A DNA stretch of 64,000 nt from Gnetum montanum. Lineage: Eukaryota > Streptophyta > Gnetopsida > Gnetales > Gnetaceae. Below, one piece after another: positions 21,359 through 33,513 of the stretch. The stretch covers positions 352,074 through 416,073 of the forward strand of contig MNCI01026399.1 in NCBI GenBank assembly GCA_015680685.1, given 5' to 3'. How positions within the stretch are numbered: position 1 is the stretch's first letter; each line of letters opens with the position of its first letter. Below the pieces are notes generated by a model, which worked only from the letters and a program-made list of their open reading frames with translations, ran no database searches and had not been told where the DNA came from. The translations under genes and the position numbers were made by a program.

Positions 21359-23843
21359 AGAATAAAGAAACAACTCAATAACTAGGGTAAACTATTAGAC
21401 ATCTGGAATGACATTAAACTACCAACCGTCCAGTATGATGTCAAACTATCAGCGAACGTCTGCAATGATGTTAAACTAGCCACGGTCAAAAATGGCCAGT
21501 TCCTTTTAAGTCTCCTAAAACTGCTATCGCTTTTGGCCCACTATGGCCTAAAACTAGTAATCCCTCTTTCTTTTTTCAACACAGATGCAACAGTCCACCA
21601 TAACTTTAAACTGATGTGCATGGCCTGAAATGGCCTTAAACTAGAGCTTCGTATGTTGCAAGTTTACAAACTCTTGTTACGTTATGTCAAATTTTCATTT
21701 ACATGTTACAAGTTGCAATTTCAATTCATGCATTCTTGTTACTTTTCTTTTTACAAATATTTGCCTTACGTTTTGTTCTACATTTTGGAATCTCATTTTA
21801 CATTCAACTACATGCATATGTTCACGACATACCTGAGAAAACTAAAAAAATAAAATAAAATGTGTATATATATATATTGAACGTCAACATGGCAATAAAA
21901 TGCCAACACATTATGCCACAATTAAATCCATATCATTACATCTATCCTCATACATTTCCATTAGACATCAAAAACCCAAAACATTTGGTAGCTAAAGCTG
22001 GACTAACAGTTAGCTCACACATCAGTACTAGGAGGGGGTTAGCCCCCAAAATCTTCCACATCATCCGCTCCTGCTCCACTAGGACCAACTTCATCATTAC
22101 TATGTCCCTACAATGAAACAAAAAATAAACAAACAGTTAAGCATAACAAAACAACTCATGAATACAAAACCTAGAAGAACAGTAACACTAACACTAAAAA
22201 CAATAAAACCATACAAAAGTAAGTGCCATAATAAAACATTCACAGGCAAAGAGGGCCTTACTTAGCCACCAAGGCATACAATAACGAAGCATTCAAACTT
22301 GCTGACATGGACAGGAATGAGTTCACTAATCCCACAAATCACTTGTACCTGAAATGATACTATGTCTGATGAACTTGAGGTACGTAATGGTCCTGGCATC
22401 ATGACCTAAAACTAATACCATAGAACGATCCTGGGGCTATGACTTGAAATTGGCACCATAGAGCATCCTGGCATCATGACAATAAACTGACACCACATAG
22501 CTCTGTCTGGTACAACACTAAACTACCATAATTATCCGCCATGATGAAAAAATAGCATGCAGAGTCCACTAAGACTATAAACTGCTTTGCCTCTGTACAG
22601 TCCGCTATGACTATAAACTAGTAATGCACCATCCACTACGACGCTAAACTGGCGCCATCTGAAGGGTTATGACATGAAACTAACCTGCAATGGTCTGCTA
22701 AGACTATAAACTGGTGACATCATTGATGACCAGGAAATAATTAAAAAGATATGCTACTGCAATTGGCCGTACATGCTCCACAAAGACTTGCTGCATAATT
22801 TGTCTCATGGACCCTGATGAAGCTAATGATGTTCATTATTCCATCTACTTTATAATTGCACATGGTGGCTCTATCTCCTTGGTTATTTTCAAGTTTGAAG
22901 TGCTTAGTTAATCGAATCATTTGTGGTTTTCTTGTCTTCTAGGAGTTGTCTTTGCAGGATGACACATCTACGGAATTCGCGCACAGATGCACTTCATCAT
23001 GATGACAAGGTATCACATTCTTCCTGACGCACGCAACTGGGTTAATCAATCCATTCATGAGTACATTCCCGACTCCTGATACATTCCCTATTCCCCATCA
23101 TGTTCCCCTTATCCTATTCAATTACACCCCTGGATACATTCTACTCATCCCAAAGCTCTTGATACACTGTTGCACACTGTGTTTCTCTAAGCAGTTGCAA
23201 CAAAAAACACAATACATGGTACATGATACAAATGCAAGCACATGGGCACAAGTACAGCACTGAATGCAAGCTCTTTCAAAAAGAACAAAAAATGAAAAAA
23301 AAGATCAAAGAGCAAAATGCACGGAAAAGTTCTTCATGACCCTGTGGACATCATAGACCAAAGACCATTGGCTCTTCTCATACAACCCCCAAGTGGGAAG
23401 GTAATTGTCTTAGAAAAATAATTACACTCGTGTCTCAAATGATCATGTTTCACATCATTGCATGGCTTTGGCTGTTTATAATGGGCTCCCATAAACACTG
23501 TACAAGAGTCTTGTTTCTCCAAAGAACGTACCTCCTATGTCTTAGTTCCGAGTCTACTAAACATTGGCTACTGACAAGGACTAAAAATATGGCTTGTTCA
23601 AGTGAGAGCATTCCTCTCCCACAATTCCAACAACAATTATAACCCTTGATCAACTCTTGATTTCCCCCCTGGTTACAACCAATCCCCTTGCATTCTGAAC
23701 TGCATTTCCCCAATCCCATGTACTTTTGAACACGGTGCGATGACGTCCAGCCAGGGGCCAACGGATAATGCTTGGTACTTGGTTGGTCATGTTGTTTTGT
23801 ACTTCTTTGTTAACGCCTCTCTTGTGGATTCCTCCAGATGTCA
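21359..23843 (+). other. Noncoding 3' tail of element B with degenerate repeats
   Basis: In place of pol there is 2.5 kb without coding motifs. Between about 21390 and 22720 a degenerate unit with ATGAC(TA)TAAACTGG and CACCAT keeps recurring every few tens of bases. A short TA run is at about 21864-21880. The part after 22740 resembles 558-1520. ORFs here are chance. Confidence 0.7.
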
Positions 23844-23858
23844 ACAAAGAGGGGCCAA
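23844..23858 (+). other. Polypurine tract of element B
   Basis: ACAAAGAGGGGCCAA abuts the 3' LTR start TGAAACACTAG at 23859; the F element has almost the same tract. Confidence 0.85.
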
Positions 23859-25576
23859 TGAAACACTAGTAATTTCAGCCTAACACTATGAAATAAGAAC
23901 AACTCAGAGCCTTTGAGCTTTCAAGAGGCAAAAATTTGACTAAGGCATGGAACTCACGCCGGGCTTGTTAACCCAGGCTTACTCATGCTAGGCTTGTCAA
24001 GCTAGGCATGTCCTCAGCATGAGAAACTCCAATGACTTCAAGATAAAGTCAAAGATGGTCCAATCTAAGGGTGTAAGTCATCTTCATAGGGTCACTATTG
24101 TCCACTTCAAGTTTCAACATTTGGGAGGTCAAATTTTAGGCTACATTGCACAAATTTTGATAGGTCACGCTAAGGTCACACTAAGGTCACGCTAGCAGCA
24201 TGAGTACAACGTGAGCAACTCCAAGAGCCTTAAAACCAAGTTAAAATGGTCTAACTTCAAAGGTGTAAGCCATCCTCAAGGTCCATTGATGACTACTTCA
24301 AGTCCCAACCTCCAGAATTCTAGACTTCAGGTCCAAAATCACAAAGATTTTGTCACTCACGCTGAGGTCATGCTGACAACGTGATTCCAGCATGAGCTAC
24401 AAAAAGTGGATCAAATCAAGACACACTCAAGCTCAGTTTTCAACATGTAATTCACTCTCAAGGTCAATCACATCTAGGAAATTATTGCACTCAAAGAACA
24501 GGCTTCAAAGATCAAAAATTAGTGTGAAATGTGTCATTTTCATCAGGTCACACTGAGGTCATGCTGAGGTCACACTGGCAGCGTGAGTACTTATCACGCC
24601 CGGTCAAAAGCATGCCAAACACATGCTAAGGACACGCTAAGAAAAAATAAACTCACGCTGAAAGCTTTTGTGAAATAGAAATGCCTCAAATAGTCACAAA
24701 ACCACTCACATCAGCATTTTGTAGCAGTCAATCCATGGATCGAGAAGTTCCAAGCAAGCCGGAGTCAATTTCTCTTTTTGTACACTATCATCTTTGTAAA
24801 TTTTCACCATTTGTGAGCTTGTCAAACTCTTACGCTCCAAATTGTATCTGCTTCTATGGGGTAAGCTAGCTTGCGTAAGCCAATACATGTAAGATACAAT
24901 GCATCCAGTCAAGAATGTAGCTTAAGCTTGCCTACGCATGTCCAATTGACACACAACTGTCCATCAAAAACTTGTCACATCATCCGTTTTCTTCTCATCT
25001 CTCAGCTGTTGATTCCATCCATGAAACCCGTGCCCGAGCCTAGCCAAACCTTATAAATACCCCATCCATTCACATAAACGAGGTTGGAAATTTTGAAGGT
25101 TGATGGCTTAGGGAGCATCTATTAGCAACTTTGGATGCTCGAGCACACATGACTCCAAGCGTCCAAGCACCTGTAAACACATCACTCCGAGGCTTAGCAC
25201 TTGACTTGCCATCCACATACACAACTACACTTTGATCGGTGCACATTCTTGTTAAGCAATACAATACAATTCATTATTGCCTTCCATTACATTGTTAGCT
25301 TTGTTTTATCTATTTTACGCTTCTACATACGCTGTCGCAATCACGCTTTGTTTACATTTCATACATCACCAGTTACGATAACCCCAGTGTAGGACATAGC
25401 TTACACTCGAGGAAGTCCTTAGTTGATCTGCATGCAAACCATCCAAGGCACTCTGCCTTCATTTTTTTTCTTTTCCAGCTTGCCCTCACATGAAGGCAAG
25501 GTTGACTGTGTCTCTCTAGCAATCTTTCGGCGTTTTTTTTCCTTCCAACCTCATGCCAATGATTTCGGTCAACACA
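23859..25576 (+). repeat. 3' LTR of element B
   Basis: TGAAACACTAGTAATTTCAG to TTCGGTCAACACA, followed by the target duplication CACTT at 25577-25581. TATA box at 25052-25059. Confidence 0.92.
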
Positions 25577-25581
25577 CACTT

Positions 25582-26460
25582 GAAGTAGCAAGAATGCTTC
25601 TGCCAAAGAGTCACCACCATTCCAAGGAAACAAGAAAAGGAAAAGTAGGAAGCGAGAAAGGGCCTTAGTTAGAGGGAACATGTTTGTTTAGTTCCATAAC
25701 TAGTGCTTGTAGCCCATATGATTATTTTGTCTAAGGGGTGTGCTTTGAATTCTCACTATTTTTTTTATTTTTTATTTTTTGCATGAGAACCACACCATGC
25801 AAAGACTTCTTATTTTTATTAGCTCAGCTTCCCGATAATGGAGCAACATCGGAATGGTAAGGAAAACTCAAGAAGAAAACATCCAAGCACCCAAGAGAAT
25901 GGCCAACACAAATGCATCAAATTCCCTTGAAGTCACACCCTTTTTAATCCTTGAGTCCTTCCTCAGTTTGAGAAATGCCCAGTCACCAATTCGTTGATAG
26001 TTTTATGATTAAGAAAGGGGTTGTACAATTCCAAGCCAAGAGAGACCATAGAAATTTATGAATGCATGGATGACGTGGACTCGTTGCCTATTATATCAAA
26101 AGAACCATACCTTAGTATTAACATTATAACTGAGAGGTAAAAACCAAACATTAGCAATCAACGGAATATAGTTCATACCACCATCAGGAGCACTTATTAG
26201 GTGATAAACTTAACAAAAACAAAAAACAAACAATCACACAAAGAAATGAAAAAGTATCAATGATGTTGCAAAAAAAAATAAGAAAAATTAAAAAAATTTG
26301 TAAAACAAAAACTTAAAAAGGAACTGAGGGCCTCAATTGATCAGCAGAGGTGGCCATCTCCCCCATGACTGAGTTGGAAGGGGGATATCCAAAATAATGA
26401 TCAAGGTCATCCCTTCTCAAAGGTATTATGTTCATTGGTCATTCTAAGTTCATGGAAGGG
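25582..26460 (-). other. Rest of the 3' noncoding tail of element A
   Basis: Continues the tail interrupted by B; parallel to 39836-40690 in element C (shared GAAGTAGCAAG, CTTGTAGCCCATATG, ACCACACCATGC and CTCCCCCATGACTGAG). No ORF with motifs. It lies between the end of integrase and the insertion site of B. Confidence 0.7.
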
Positions 26461-26466
26461 TTCGAT

Positions 26467-27500
26467 CTATTGCACATTGACTAGTAATCTCTTATTAGGG
26501 CTCTCAGGTTTGTATATGGTCATGGCCCCTGAAGGAAAGGTTGTATGAATAATGTAAGGTCCTTCCCATAGTGTTTGAAATTTTGTGCGTTCTGGAACAT
26601 GTGTGGGGTTACAATAGAGAACCTTATCTCTTGGTTGATACTTAACCTTTTGAATCTCCAATTCATGGCATTGCTTGTTATATGCCTTGTGCAACTCATT
26701 TTATGACAGGGTAGCTAATCGATTTTCGTCTAGCATGTTTAAAGTTGTCAACCTTTGTTTTTGTGCTAGATCAAGATCGAGGTAGAGGTCACAAGCCATG
26801 GATAGTGTACGAAGCTCAGTTTGAATTGGAAGCTTTCTGTACACTAACTCATAGGGAGAGTAGCCTATAGGAAGTTTCCAAGTGGAGCGGTATGCCTAAA
26901 GAGCATCATTTAGTTTAGTGTTCCAGTCTCGCCTAAACTTACTAATTGTCCTAGTTAATATTTTAGTGATCTCCTTATTGGTGACCTCAGCTTGTCTGTT
27001 AGCTTGGGGGTGATAAGGTGTAGTCAATTTATGTCCAACCCCTAAGCGTTCCATTAACTTCCGAAAATTTGCACCTATGAAGTGTGTTCCATTATCCAAA
27101 ATAAGTGCACGTGGCACACCAAACCTATTTACAATTTTTTGTTGCACAAATCGTGTAGCTATAGATGATGTGTAGTCTGTAACAATAGCTGCTTTAGCCC
27201 ATTTTGTTAGATAGTCTACAACAACTATGATGTAATCTTTTCCATTGGGCATTGGTGTAATGGGCCCCATAAAGTCTATTCCCCATATGTCGAAGGGTTC
27301 TAAAGGTTGAATCCATTGTTGCAGACCCTCCATTCTAGTAGTCATTCCCCCATCATGTTGGCAGCACTCACAAGATCGAACAAATTGATGGGCATCCCGA
27401 AATAATGTTGGCCAGTAATATCCTACAAGCAAGATCTTAATAGTCGTTCATCTCCTCGCATAGTGACCCCCACAAAGGCCCTCATGACCATCTTGGAGAA
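26467..27500 (-). pseudogene. Element A integrase remnant
   Basis: Read on the minus strand: a zinc-binding HHCC part (GHEGLCGGHY, FVRSCECCQHDGG), the core with WGIDFMGP (first D), ILDNGTHF (second D) and PYHPQANRQAEVTNKEI (E), then a C-terminal part with KAYNKQCHELEIQ, PRDKVLYCNP, LWEGPYIIHTTFPSGAMTIY. The FDIWGIDFMGP context is typical of Athila/Tat elements. The usual HPQxNGQAE has R for G. Stops are at about 27450 and 26895 and upstream of 26694, so it cannot act. The open core is 26896-27432. Confidence 0.92.
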
Positions 27501-28256
27501 CTCTAAATTAGTCTTCCTCGGGCACGCACCATCGAACCAAGCCATCAGGACATACTTTGTAAAGTTGTCCATTGATCTCCATGAAGTACTTAGCTTTGTG
27601 AAGAAACTGTTGTTTCTTCCTAAAGTTTAGCTCCTGTGGTGTTTGTTGAGTAAGGGGATAGGTGAGAATGCTACTATACCAGTTTGTTTTCATGGGTTGG
27701 TTATTCACTACACTGACAAAGAGGGCCTCATTGAGAAAATGATTAGACATTACATATTCATCCTCTTTGCTATCCCAACACAACCGAGATAAATGATCTA
27801 CAACTATGTTCTTGGTGCCCTTTCGATCGATCATCGTTAGATCAAACTCCTGTAGGATTACCAGCCACTATATAATACGAGGGCTAACCATTGGCTTGTT
27901 CATGAGGAACCAAATTGCACTATGATCCATATGGATGAACACTTTGTAACCTAACACATAGTGCCTAAACTTATCCAGTGAAAATACTACATCCATTAAT
28001 TCTTTTTCTGTAGTTGTGTAGTTAAGTTGTGCACCGGCGATACTCCTACTTGCACAGTGGATGTAGTAAGGATGTTTTTGGTCATCTAACTATGTAAGTA
28101 CAACTCCTAAGGCATAATTAGATGTGTCATTCATTATATGGAATGGTCTAGACTAGTCAAGAGCTTGTAGAATGGGAGTTTCTACAAGCTCTTGTTTCAG
28201 AGTTTGGAATGCTCGTTCACACTCCCTGGTCCATTCGAATGGTGCATCCTTCTTTG
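27501..28256 (-). pseudogene. Element A RNase H remnant
   Basis: Minus-strand frame shows FHIMNDTSNYALGVVL, IHCASRSIAGAQLNYTTTEK, ELMDVVFSLDKFRHYVLGYK, FIHMDHSAIWFLMNK and NIVVDHLSRL, the gypsy RNase H order; D-to-N in the first block and D-to-M near the DH box fit decay. The connecting region to integrase (HKAKYFMEINGQLYKV, CVPEED) follows in 27508-27834. It removes RNA from the RNA/DNA hybrid in working elements. Confidence 0.88.
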
Positions 28257-29396
28257 TTAGACTACCAACAGTTTGGCAATCTTGGAGAAGTTCTCAATGA
28301 ATCTCCTATAATAGCTAGTGTGTCCAAGGAATGATTGAATGTCTTTGACAGTTTCTGGTTGACGGGTGATTCCTTGGATGATCCTAACTTTATCAGGGTC
28401 TACCTCTATTCCTGAATGTGAAATCTTATGTCCAAGTACTACGCCTTCTTGGACCATTAAAAGGCTTTTCTGCCAGTTGAGCCTTAAGTTGGTTTCTACG
28501 CATCTTTACAGCACTTGCTCTAATCGGTCCAAGGCTTGATCAAAACTTGTTCCATAAGTGGAGAAGTCATCCATAAATACTTTCACTCCATTTCCTATCT
28601 GCTGTTGGAATATGGTTAGAACTAGGCATGGAAACATGGCAAGGGCATTGCACAAGCCAAACAACATTTTTTTATATACAAATGTTCCCCAAGGACTAGT
28701 GAACATTTTCTTGGCTTGATCTTCTAGGGCTATCCGTATTTGGTTGTACCCACTATAGCCATCCAGAAAACTAAAATAGTGATGCTCCGCTATGGTGTCT
28801 AAGATTTGGTCAATGAATGACAACAGAAAGTGATCCTTAAATGTTGCCATGTTCAGAAGCCTAAAATCTATAAACATCCTCTATTTGCCTCCCTTTTTAG
28901 GCACGATCACCAGAGGGCTAACCCATTCACTATCAACAATGGGATATATGAACCCAGCCTTAAGAAGCTGTTCGATTTCTTGTTTTACTATTTGCTTCAA
29001 TTTTGGGTTCAATCACCTCTGCGATTGTTTTCAAGGTTTCATGGAGGGGTCAATGTAAATCCTATGCTAACATATCCTAGGATCTATTCCAGTTAATTTG
29101 GGGTATGACCAGGAAAAGGCTTTTGACCACTTGTTTATCACTTTCAACAGTCTTTCTTTTTGTTTGGGAACAAGTCTTGCATTGATGATTACCAATTTTC
29201 CATTTTTGAGGGTCATATATTCTAGACCAGTGAGCAATGGTTTCAAATCTAGGGGCTCTTGTTTAAATTTTTTAGGAATTTCCAACTTCCCACAGTTGAT
29301 GTTTTCAAGGTTAAGGCTTGGAAGTTGGAAACAAACTTGCTCTAGTGTATCTATGCTTTCAATGTAAGCACTAGTTATTCCCTCAGTTAGTTCCAT
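28257..29396 (-). pseudogene. Element A reverse transcriptase remnant
   Basis: Minus-strand blocks: WSYPKLTGIDPRIC, LLKAGFIYPI, SPLVIVPKKGG, MFIDFRLLNMATFKDHF, YFSFLDGYSGYNQIRI, TSPWGTFVYKKMLFGLCNA, and VFMDDFSTYG with the polymerase box MDD at 28566-28574 intact. Then GVVLGHKISHSGIEVDPDKV and IQSFLGHTSYYRRFI. Open pieces are 29067-29396, 28506-28877 and 28257-28457. Several stops separate them. This is the only Athila-family copy in the window with any RT. Confidence 0.92.
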
Positions 29397-30667
29397 GCAC
29401 GTTAGTGAGTTGCTCTCTTAATCAACCATCAGCCACTAGGTGTCTTCTTGTCATGTGGCTGCTACATATAGGCACTTTTGTATATTAATGCCTTGTGCAC
29501 ACCGATTACATGCAGGAAATGCTAAACTTTGCATAACCCATGATCTCTGCGTGCCATTGCACCCTATGTCACTGTATGTGATGCATGGAACTTTCTTCTT
29601 CTAGATCTTTCCAAAAGTGTTCTTCTTGGATATTTCCAGGGAAAGATCGCAGATTCCTAGGCATGCATCTATAGTACTTAGCCACGCTCTTCCCATTATT
29701 ATTGGGAAGTCCCCTTTACTGTTTTTCACTTGTATCACTAGGAAATTAGCTGGATACGACCACCCACACACAGTGGTAACGATGTCCTCCACCAATCCCA
29801 AGGGGACAGTGATGAACTAGTCGACTAACTCTAGGTGAATATTACTCTTCCTTAATGGAGGCAGGTTCCAAGCTTTGTACATCTCTTATGATATTAGGTT
29901 GACTCTGGAACCTGAGTCTAGAAGAGCTTTACATGGTTCATTCCCAGCAACTTGGAGATAGATTAGAGGGCTTCCAGGATCAAAGAATTTCCTAGGAAGG
30001 TGGCCCACCTTAATCCAGTCAGTAACGTCATGTGTTAACATAACCGTATGCGTTGAGCTCGGAGTTTGGTTTGAAGGGAACCCTGAAGCCTTATTTGATA
30101 GGGAGGTATTCAAAGGTTCAACCGCTTGTGGTTGTGAGGGCTTGGTTGGACTGTTGGTTCTAAAGAAAGGTCTTTTCTTCATAAGGTTTTCAGAACCAAC
30201 TGCGGGTTGAGGATTCATAGCCCTCGTGACATTGCGTTGCTGCGGTTGAGTAGGCAATTCCCCTTGCATTGTTGGAGCGGGTGGTAATGGAGCTATCGGT
30301 GTGAGAGTTGTGGATGGATTTGAAGGATGGTATGTGTGTGGGTTATCACCCCTAGGAGAAGGAGTTCTAAAATACTCATGAGCTTAGTAGTGATGTTGGG
30401 ATGTAATGTGACCAACAGAGTCACATGGAGAGATTGGATGCTGCACGTAGTAGCCATATGGGTCTGGTTTCCAGTAGGGGTATTGTTGCCTTGGTGGCGG
30501 CATCCCCAATGACTATGGGTATTTCCACTGTTGATGTTGCTCAATGGGTTGTGGTGGAGTTCCACTTGCATAATATGTTGAAGGTTGGTGGAACTGCCTT
30601 GGGCTACCTTGGGGATAAGGTAACCGTCAAGGTGCTTGTCGTTTATTAAATCGTGGGTTGAGTGCAT
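29397..30667 (-). pseudogene. Element A protease and preceding linker
   Basis: A proline/glutamine-rich linker (LPTQPQQRN) leads into the aspartic protease: CKALLDSGSRVNLIS with DSG intact, then LPPLRKSNIHLEL, WSYPANFLVIQV, FPIIMGRAWLSTIDACLG and LSLEISKKNT. It is 70-80% similar by eye to the intact frame in element C (40823-41707). Stops at about 29885 and 29802-29818 break it. The VNLIS and IIMGRAWL blocks are Athila-type. Confidence 0.88.
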
Positions 30668-32607
30668 ACACCCTAGACTCTTGTAGATGTGAGATTACTG
30701 GGCAACATCCCTTTGGATGGTCGTATTGGCATATCTCACATCCACCGTCATTGTTTGTGTCGAATCCACAACCTCTTCAATGATGGCCATTTTACCCTTA
30801 CCCTTGTTACGTGCATTGTCTACTTCTCTCTTTTTCTTTTTGTCATGCTCACTACCTCGCTCTCTAGACTCCTCTACAATCTTAAGAACAGTTTCAGACC
30901 TACTATCCAGGGAGTCCCACATTTGGTCTACCTTTTTCTATAGTTCGGTTGTTAAATTTTGGAGCAGCAAAGTTTTCCTATTCACCATCTCTTCAAGTGG
31001 TGACTCTTCTTCTTCCTCACAGAATCTCACTCCCCTTTTTCGAAGGGAAGGATCTCAGTTGTACTCTTCCGCACTTTCTCTCTTCCGTAGCTCACCTTCT
31101 TCTTTGGCTACTTGCTCTAGCAATCTATGGATTTGATGAGACCTAAGCTCTAATAACCTTCCTTGGGCATACGTCCCAAGGGTTCTTCTTGTTTCATGCC
31201 TAAGTCCATCTATGAGATGGTGTAGTTGATCCCGTTGTGAATAACCATGGCCAGGGCAATGATGTAACAGTGCGTAATAGCATCCCATGGCAGCATCCCA
31301 AGGTTCATGATTTCCTTACTTCCATCCTTGGATTTTCTTTTGCAAGTTAGACACTCGAGAGTACGTTTGGTACTTATCATTAAATAGTTCTAACATTGTA
31401 CTCCACCTCTGAATACATTCTGGTTCTAAGGACTGGTACTAGCTTTCAACTTCTTTCACTAGTGTCCTTGGGAACAACTTCAATTTTTTCCATTCATTTT
31501 CTATGTTCTGCAAGGCACATGCATCGTGGAATGCATGTAAATGATTTTTAGGATCAGTGTTGCATCCCCCCTCAAACCGTGGGATGTTATTCATGTCTAA
31601 CCTCTTGATCCTACTATCTTTTTGGTGCCTTGTGGGAACTCTTATGGCCTTTGTTATATCTAGCATGCTTCTAGTTGCAAGTAGGGGTTCTTCACAGTCA
31701 TCTTGTTCATAGCTTCTATGATGTCTACACGGTTCCCTACTCTTCCTTCTTCCATGCCTTGATTCCTTAGAATGCCCTCGTCCTCATTCTCGACTGTCTC
31801 GTCGATGTTTTTCACACTGTTTCCCTTTATCCTCACGGTTGGTTTCCTTATGACTACGTCCGGACACTGAAGGAGACGGTGAATGTGATGATGAAGGTGA
31901 AGAAGAAGGAGAACCATCACCATGATGGTATTTTCTACCTTATCTTTGGTGGCCTCGGCCATGATCATGATCATGATCAGAATGTCTTCCCTTATCGTGT
32001 GGTTGTGTTCCTTCTTTAAACACTTCATGTTCATGGGTATCAAAACCAAGGTTGTGAATCGTGGAGTGTAGGTTCTAATATACCACCTCCTAACCATCGT
32101 TAGTAGGAGGAACATCGTTTGATGGGGAACCTGTTGAAGCAGGTTCACCACCCTCAATTTCGCTCAAAACATGCGGAGCGTTATGGGACCATTTACCCTT
32201 TGAGGATGTATGATATCTCTCCTATCGCAAGTCCCTTTGACGTTGCACTTCTATGGGATGGTAGTCCCTTGTGTCATGATTGCATGCAAAATATTCTACG
32301 TACAAAAATGACATGCCTATTTGTGAGAAAGCATGAAGGATCATGTTAGGGACTGATCGGTCTGGAGGCAACACTATGTTACCTTCCAAGTCTCTCCAAC
32401 ATAGTTATTCATCCTGATGGAGAATAAAGGTAAAGTTAGGTACATACTCATCGTGATGAGTATATACGACACGAAACTATTGAGGAACTGGAGGATCTTG
32501 GTTACATGTGTTATGCCGTCGACTGTCTCTTGTGTTAGTCCTAGATGGTGAAGTGCTCTTATGCGAAGAAGAAGACATTTTGTCTTGTTCGATGTGCGAT
32601 TTACCAT
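30668..32607 (-). pseudogene. Element A gag remnant
   Basis: From the N-terminus (about 32600) the frame runs through a polar, histidine- and serine-rich stretch, then the capsid-like core: IKRLDMNNIPRFEGG, PKNHLHAFHDACALQNIE, KLFPRTLVKEVES (31439-31666) and DGLRHETRRTLGTYAQG (31055-31288). A charged coil follows (WDSLDSRSETVLKIVEESRE), ending in CEICQYDHPKGC at about 30708-30743, a compact CCHC knuckle. Frame jumps at several places. The same order is seen in C and D. Confidence 0.87.
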
Positions 32608-32701
32608 TGTCTTATCTTTCCTTGATTAACCCTAAGGGTTCGTTCTAGCATCCCAATGATATGAATGATTTCCTATGTTCTACGTAGCACATAAACAACT
32701 A

Positions 32702-32721
32702 AGTCCCCAGCAGTGGTACCA
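32702..32721 (-). other. Primer binding site of element A
   Basis: On the minus strand TGGTACCACTGCTGGGGACT follows the 5' LTR after one base. It fits a tRNA-Asp-type site (TGGCGCCGTTGCCGGGGA as used by many Athila-type elements) after C-to-T decay. C has TGGCGCTGGTACTAGGGATC and D TGGCACC at the same place. Confidence 0.65.
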
Positions 32722-32722
32722 A

Positions 32723-33508
32723 TGATGAGTGGCAAGATACCCCTACACTCAACCATACAAATATGAGCGTTTCACGAGTGATCTGATCGAACTCCAAGGA
32801 CTAAGTGCTTACGTGCCCTAATGGAACACTTAGGGTTAATCAATCGTTGTCCTCCCAAACTTACTTGTATTCTCACGGTTGTATGGTTAAGTAAGCTTCA
32901 GGTATGTGATTTTTATAATCTTTATCTTTTTAATGTCTTATGCTAATAAGGGAAGGGAAAGAGAACTAAGTGACTAACTTATATTAACTATTCATTAACT
33001 AAGTTCTAATTGTTCCTAATACCAGTATCCATTCCCACTTACCGCACACATCCTGAACCAATGCAATGCTGCTGGGATTACCAAACGCTAATCGTTACTG
33101 GGTTACCAAGCACTACACACATGCTCGAAGCGGTCGTACTGAGTGTACTTAACTAAGAGAGTCAAAGGTTGAGAGAGAGATTAATTAACTAGGAAAGCAT
33201 TTAAATATTCAACAATAATTAATTACCATTTAGCTTAATCTATAGCCTGCAAGGTTTATCATAAAGTTCATCTTTATTGCCGTACACAAATGTGTTCTCA
33301 GGTACAAATTGCTCGAATAAAGATTCGTTCACTCTATGACTCCTACTACGGGCACACAGAAATTATTCTATCTCTAGAATGGTAAAACTGCAAGAGTTTA
33401 GCTAAGGGTCTAACTCTAACTATCTTGAACAAGGGAAGTTGCCTCTTATTTATAGAAGATGAGGCAGGACATGATATCGCGTGGCGGGTGCGATATCGCG
33501 ACTCATCA
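32723..33508 (-). repeat. 5' LTR of element A (right on the + strand)
   Basis: 786 bp, TGATGAGTGGCAAG to GACTCATCA as written on +. GATATC motifs at 33473 and 33492. Followed by the target duplication CCAAG at 33509-33513. Confidence 0.92.
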
Positions 33509-33513
33509 CCAAG

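Larger units (their letters stand above)
15511..25576 (+). mobile_element. Tat-like gypsy element B, gag-protease only, nested in element A
   Basis: 10,066 bp with TG...CA LTRs of 1687 and 1718 bp. The 5-bp duplication CACTT flanks it (15506-15510 and 25577-25581). Element C shows the uninterrupted site CATCCACTTAAAGTAGC at about 39822-39838, which proves the insertion. Internal DNA is 6661 bp: primer site, leader with 28-bp repeats, gag, a decayed protease, then 2.5 kb of noncoding tail and the polypurine tract. There is no RT, RNase H or integrase, so the element is non-autonomous. The gag zinc-finger context and the LGQPWL protease context match the Tat/Ogre lineage. Confidence 0.93.
13597..33508 (-). 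mobile_element. Athila-like Ty3/gypsy element A, minus strand, with B nested inside
   Basis: Two LTRs of about 790-800 bp with TGATGA...TCATCA ends are flanked by identical 5-bp target duplications CCAAG (13592-13596 and 33509-33513). The span is 19,912 bp, or about 9.84 kb once element B and its duplicated CACTT are removed. On the minus strand the order is LTR, primer binding site, gag, protease, RT, RNase H, integrase, long 3' noncoding tail, polypurine tract, LTR. RT before integrase defines Ty3/gypsy. The WGIDFMGP integrase block, the VNLIS protease block and the tRNA-Asp-like primer site fit the Athila/Tat group. All genes contain stops. Confidence 0.93.
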
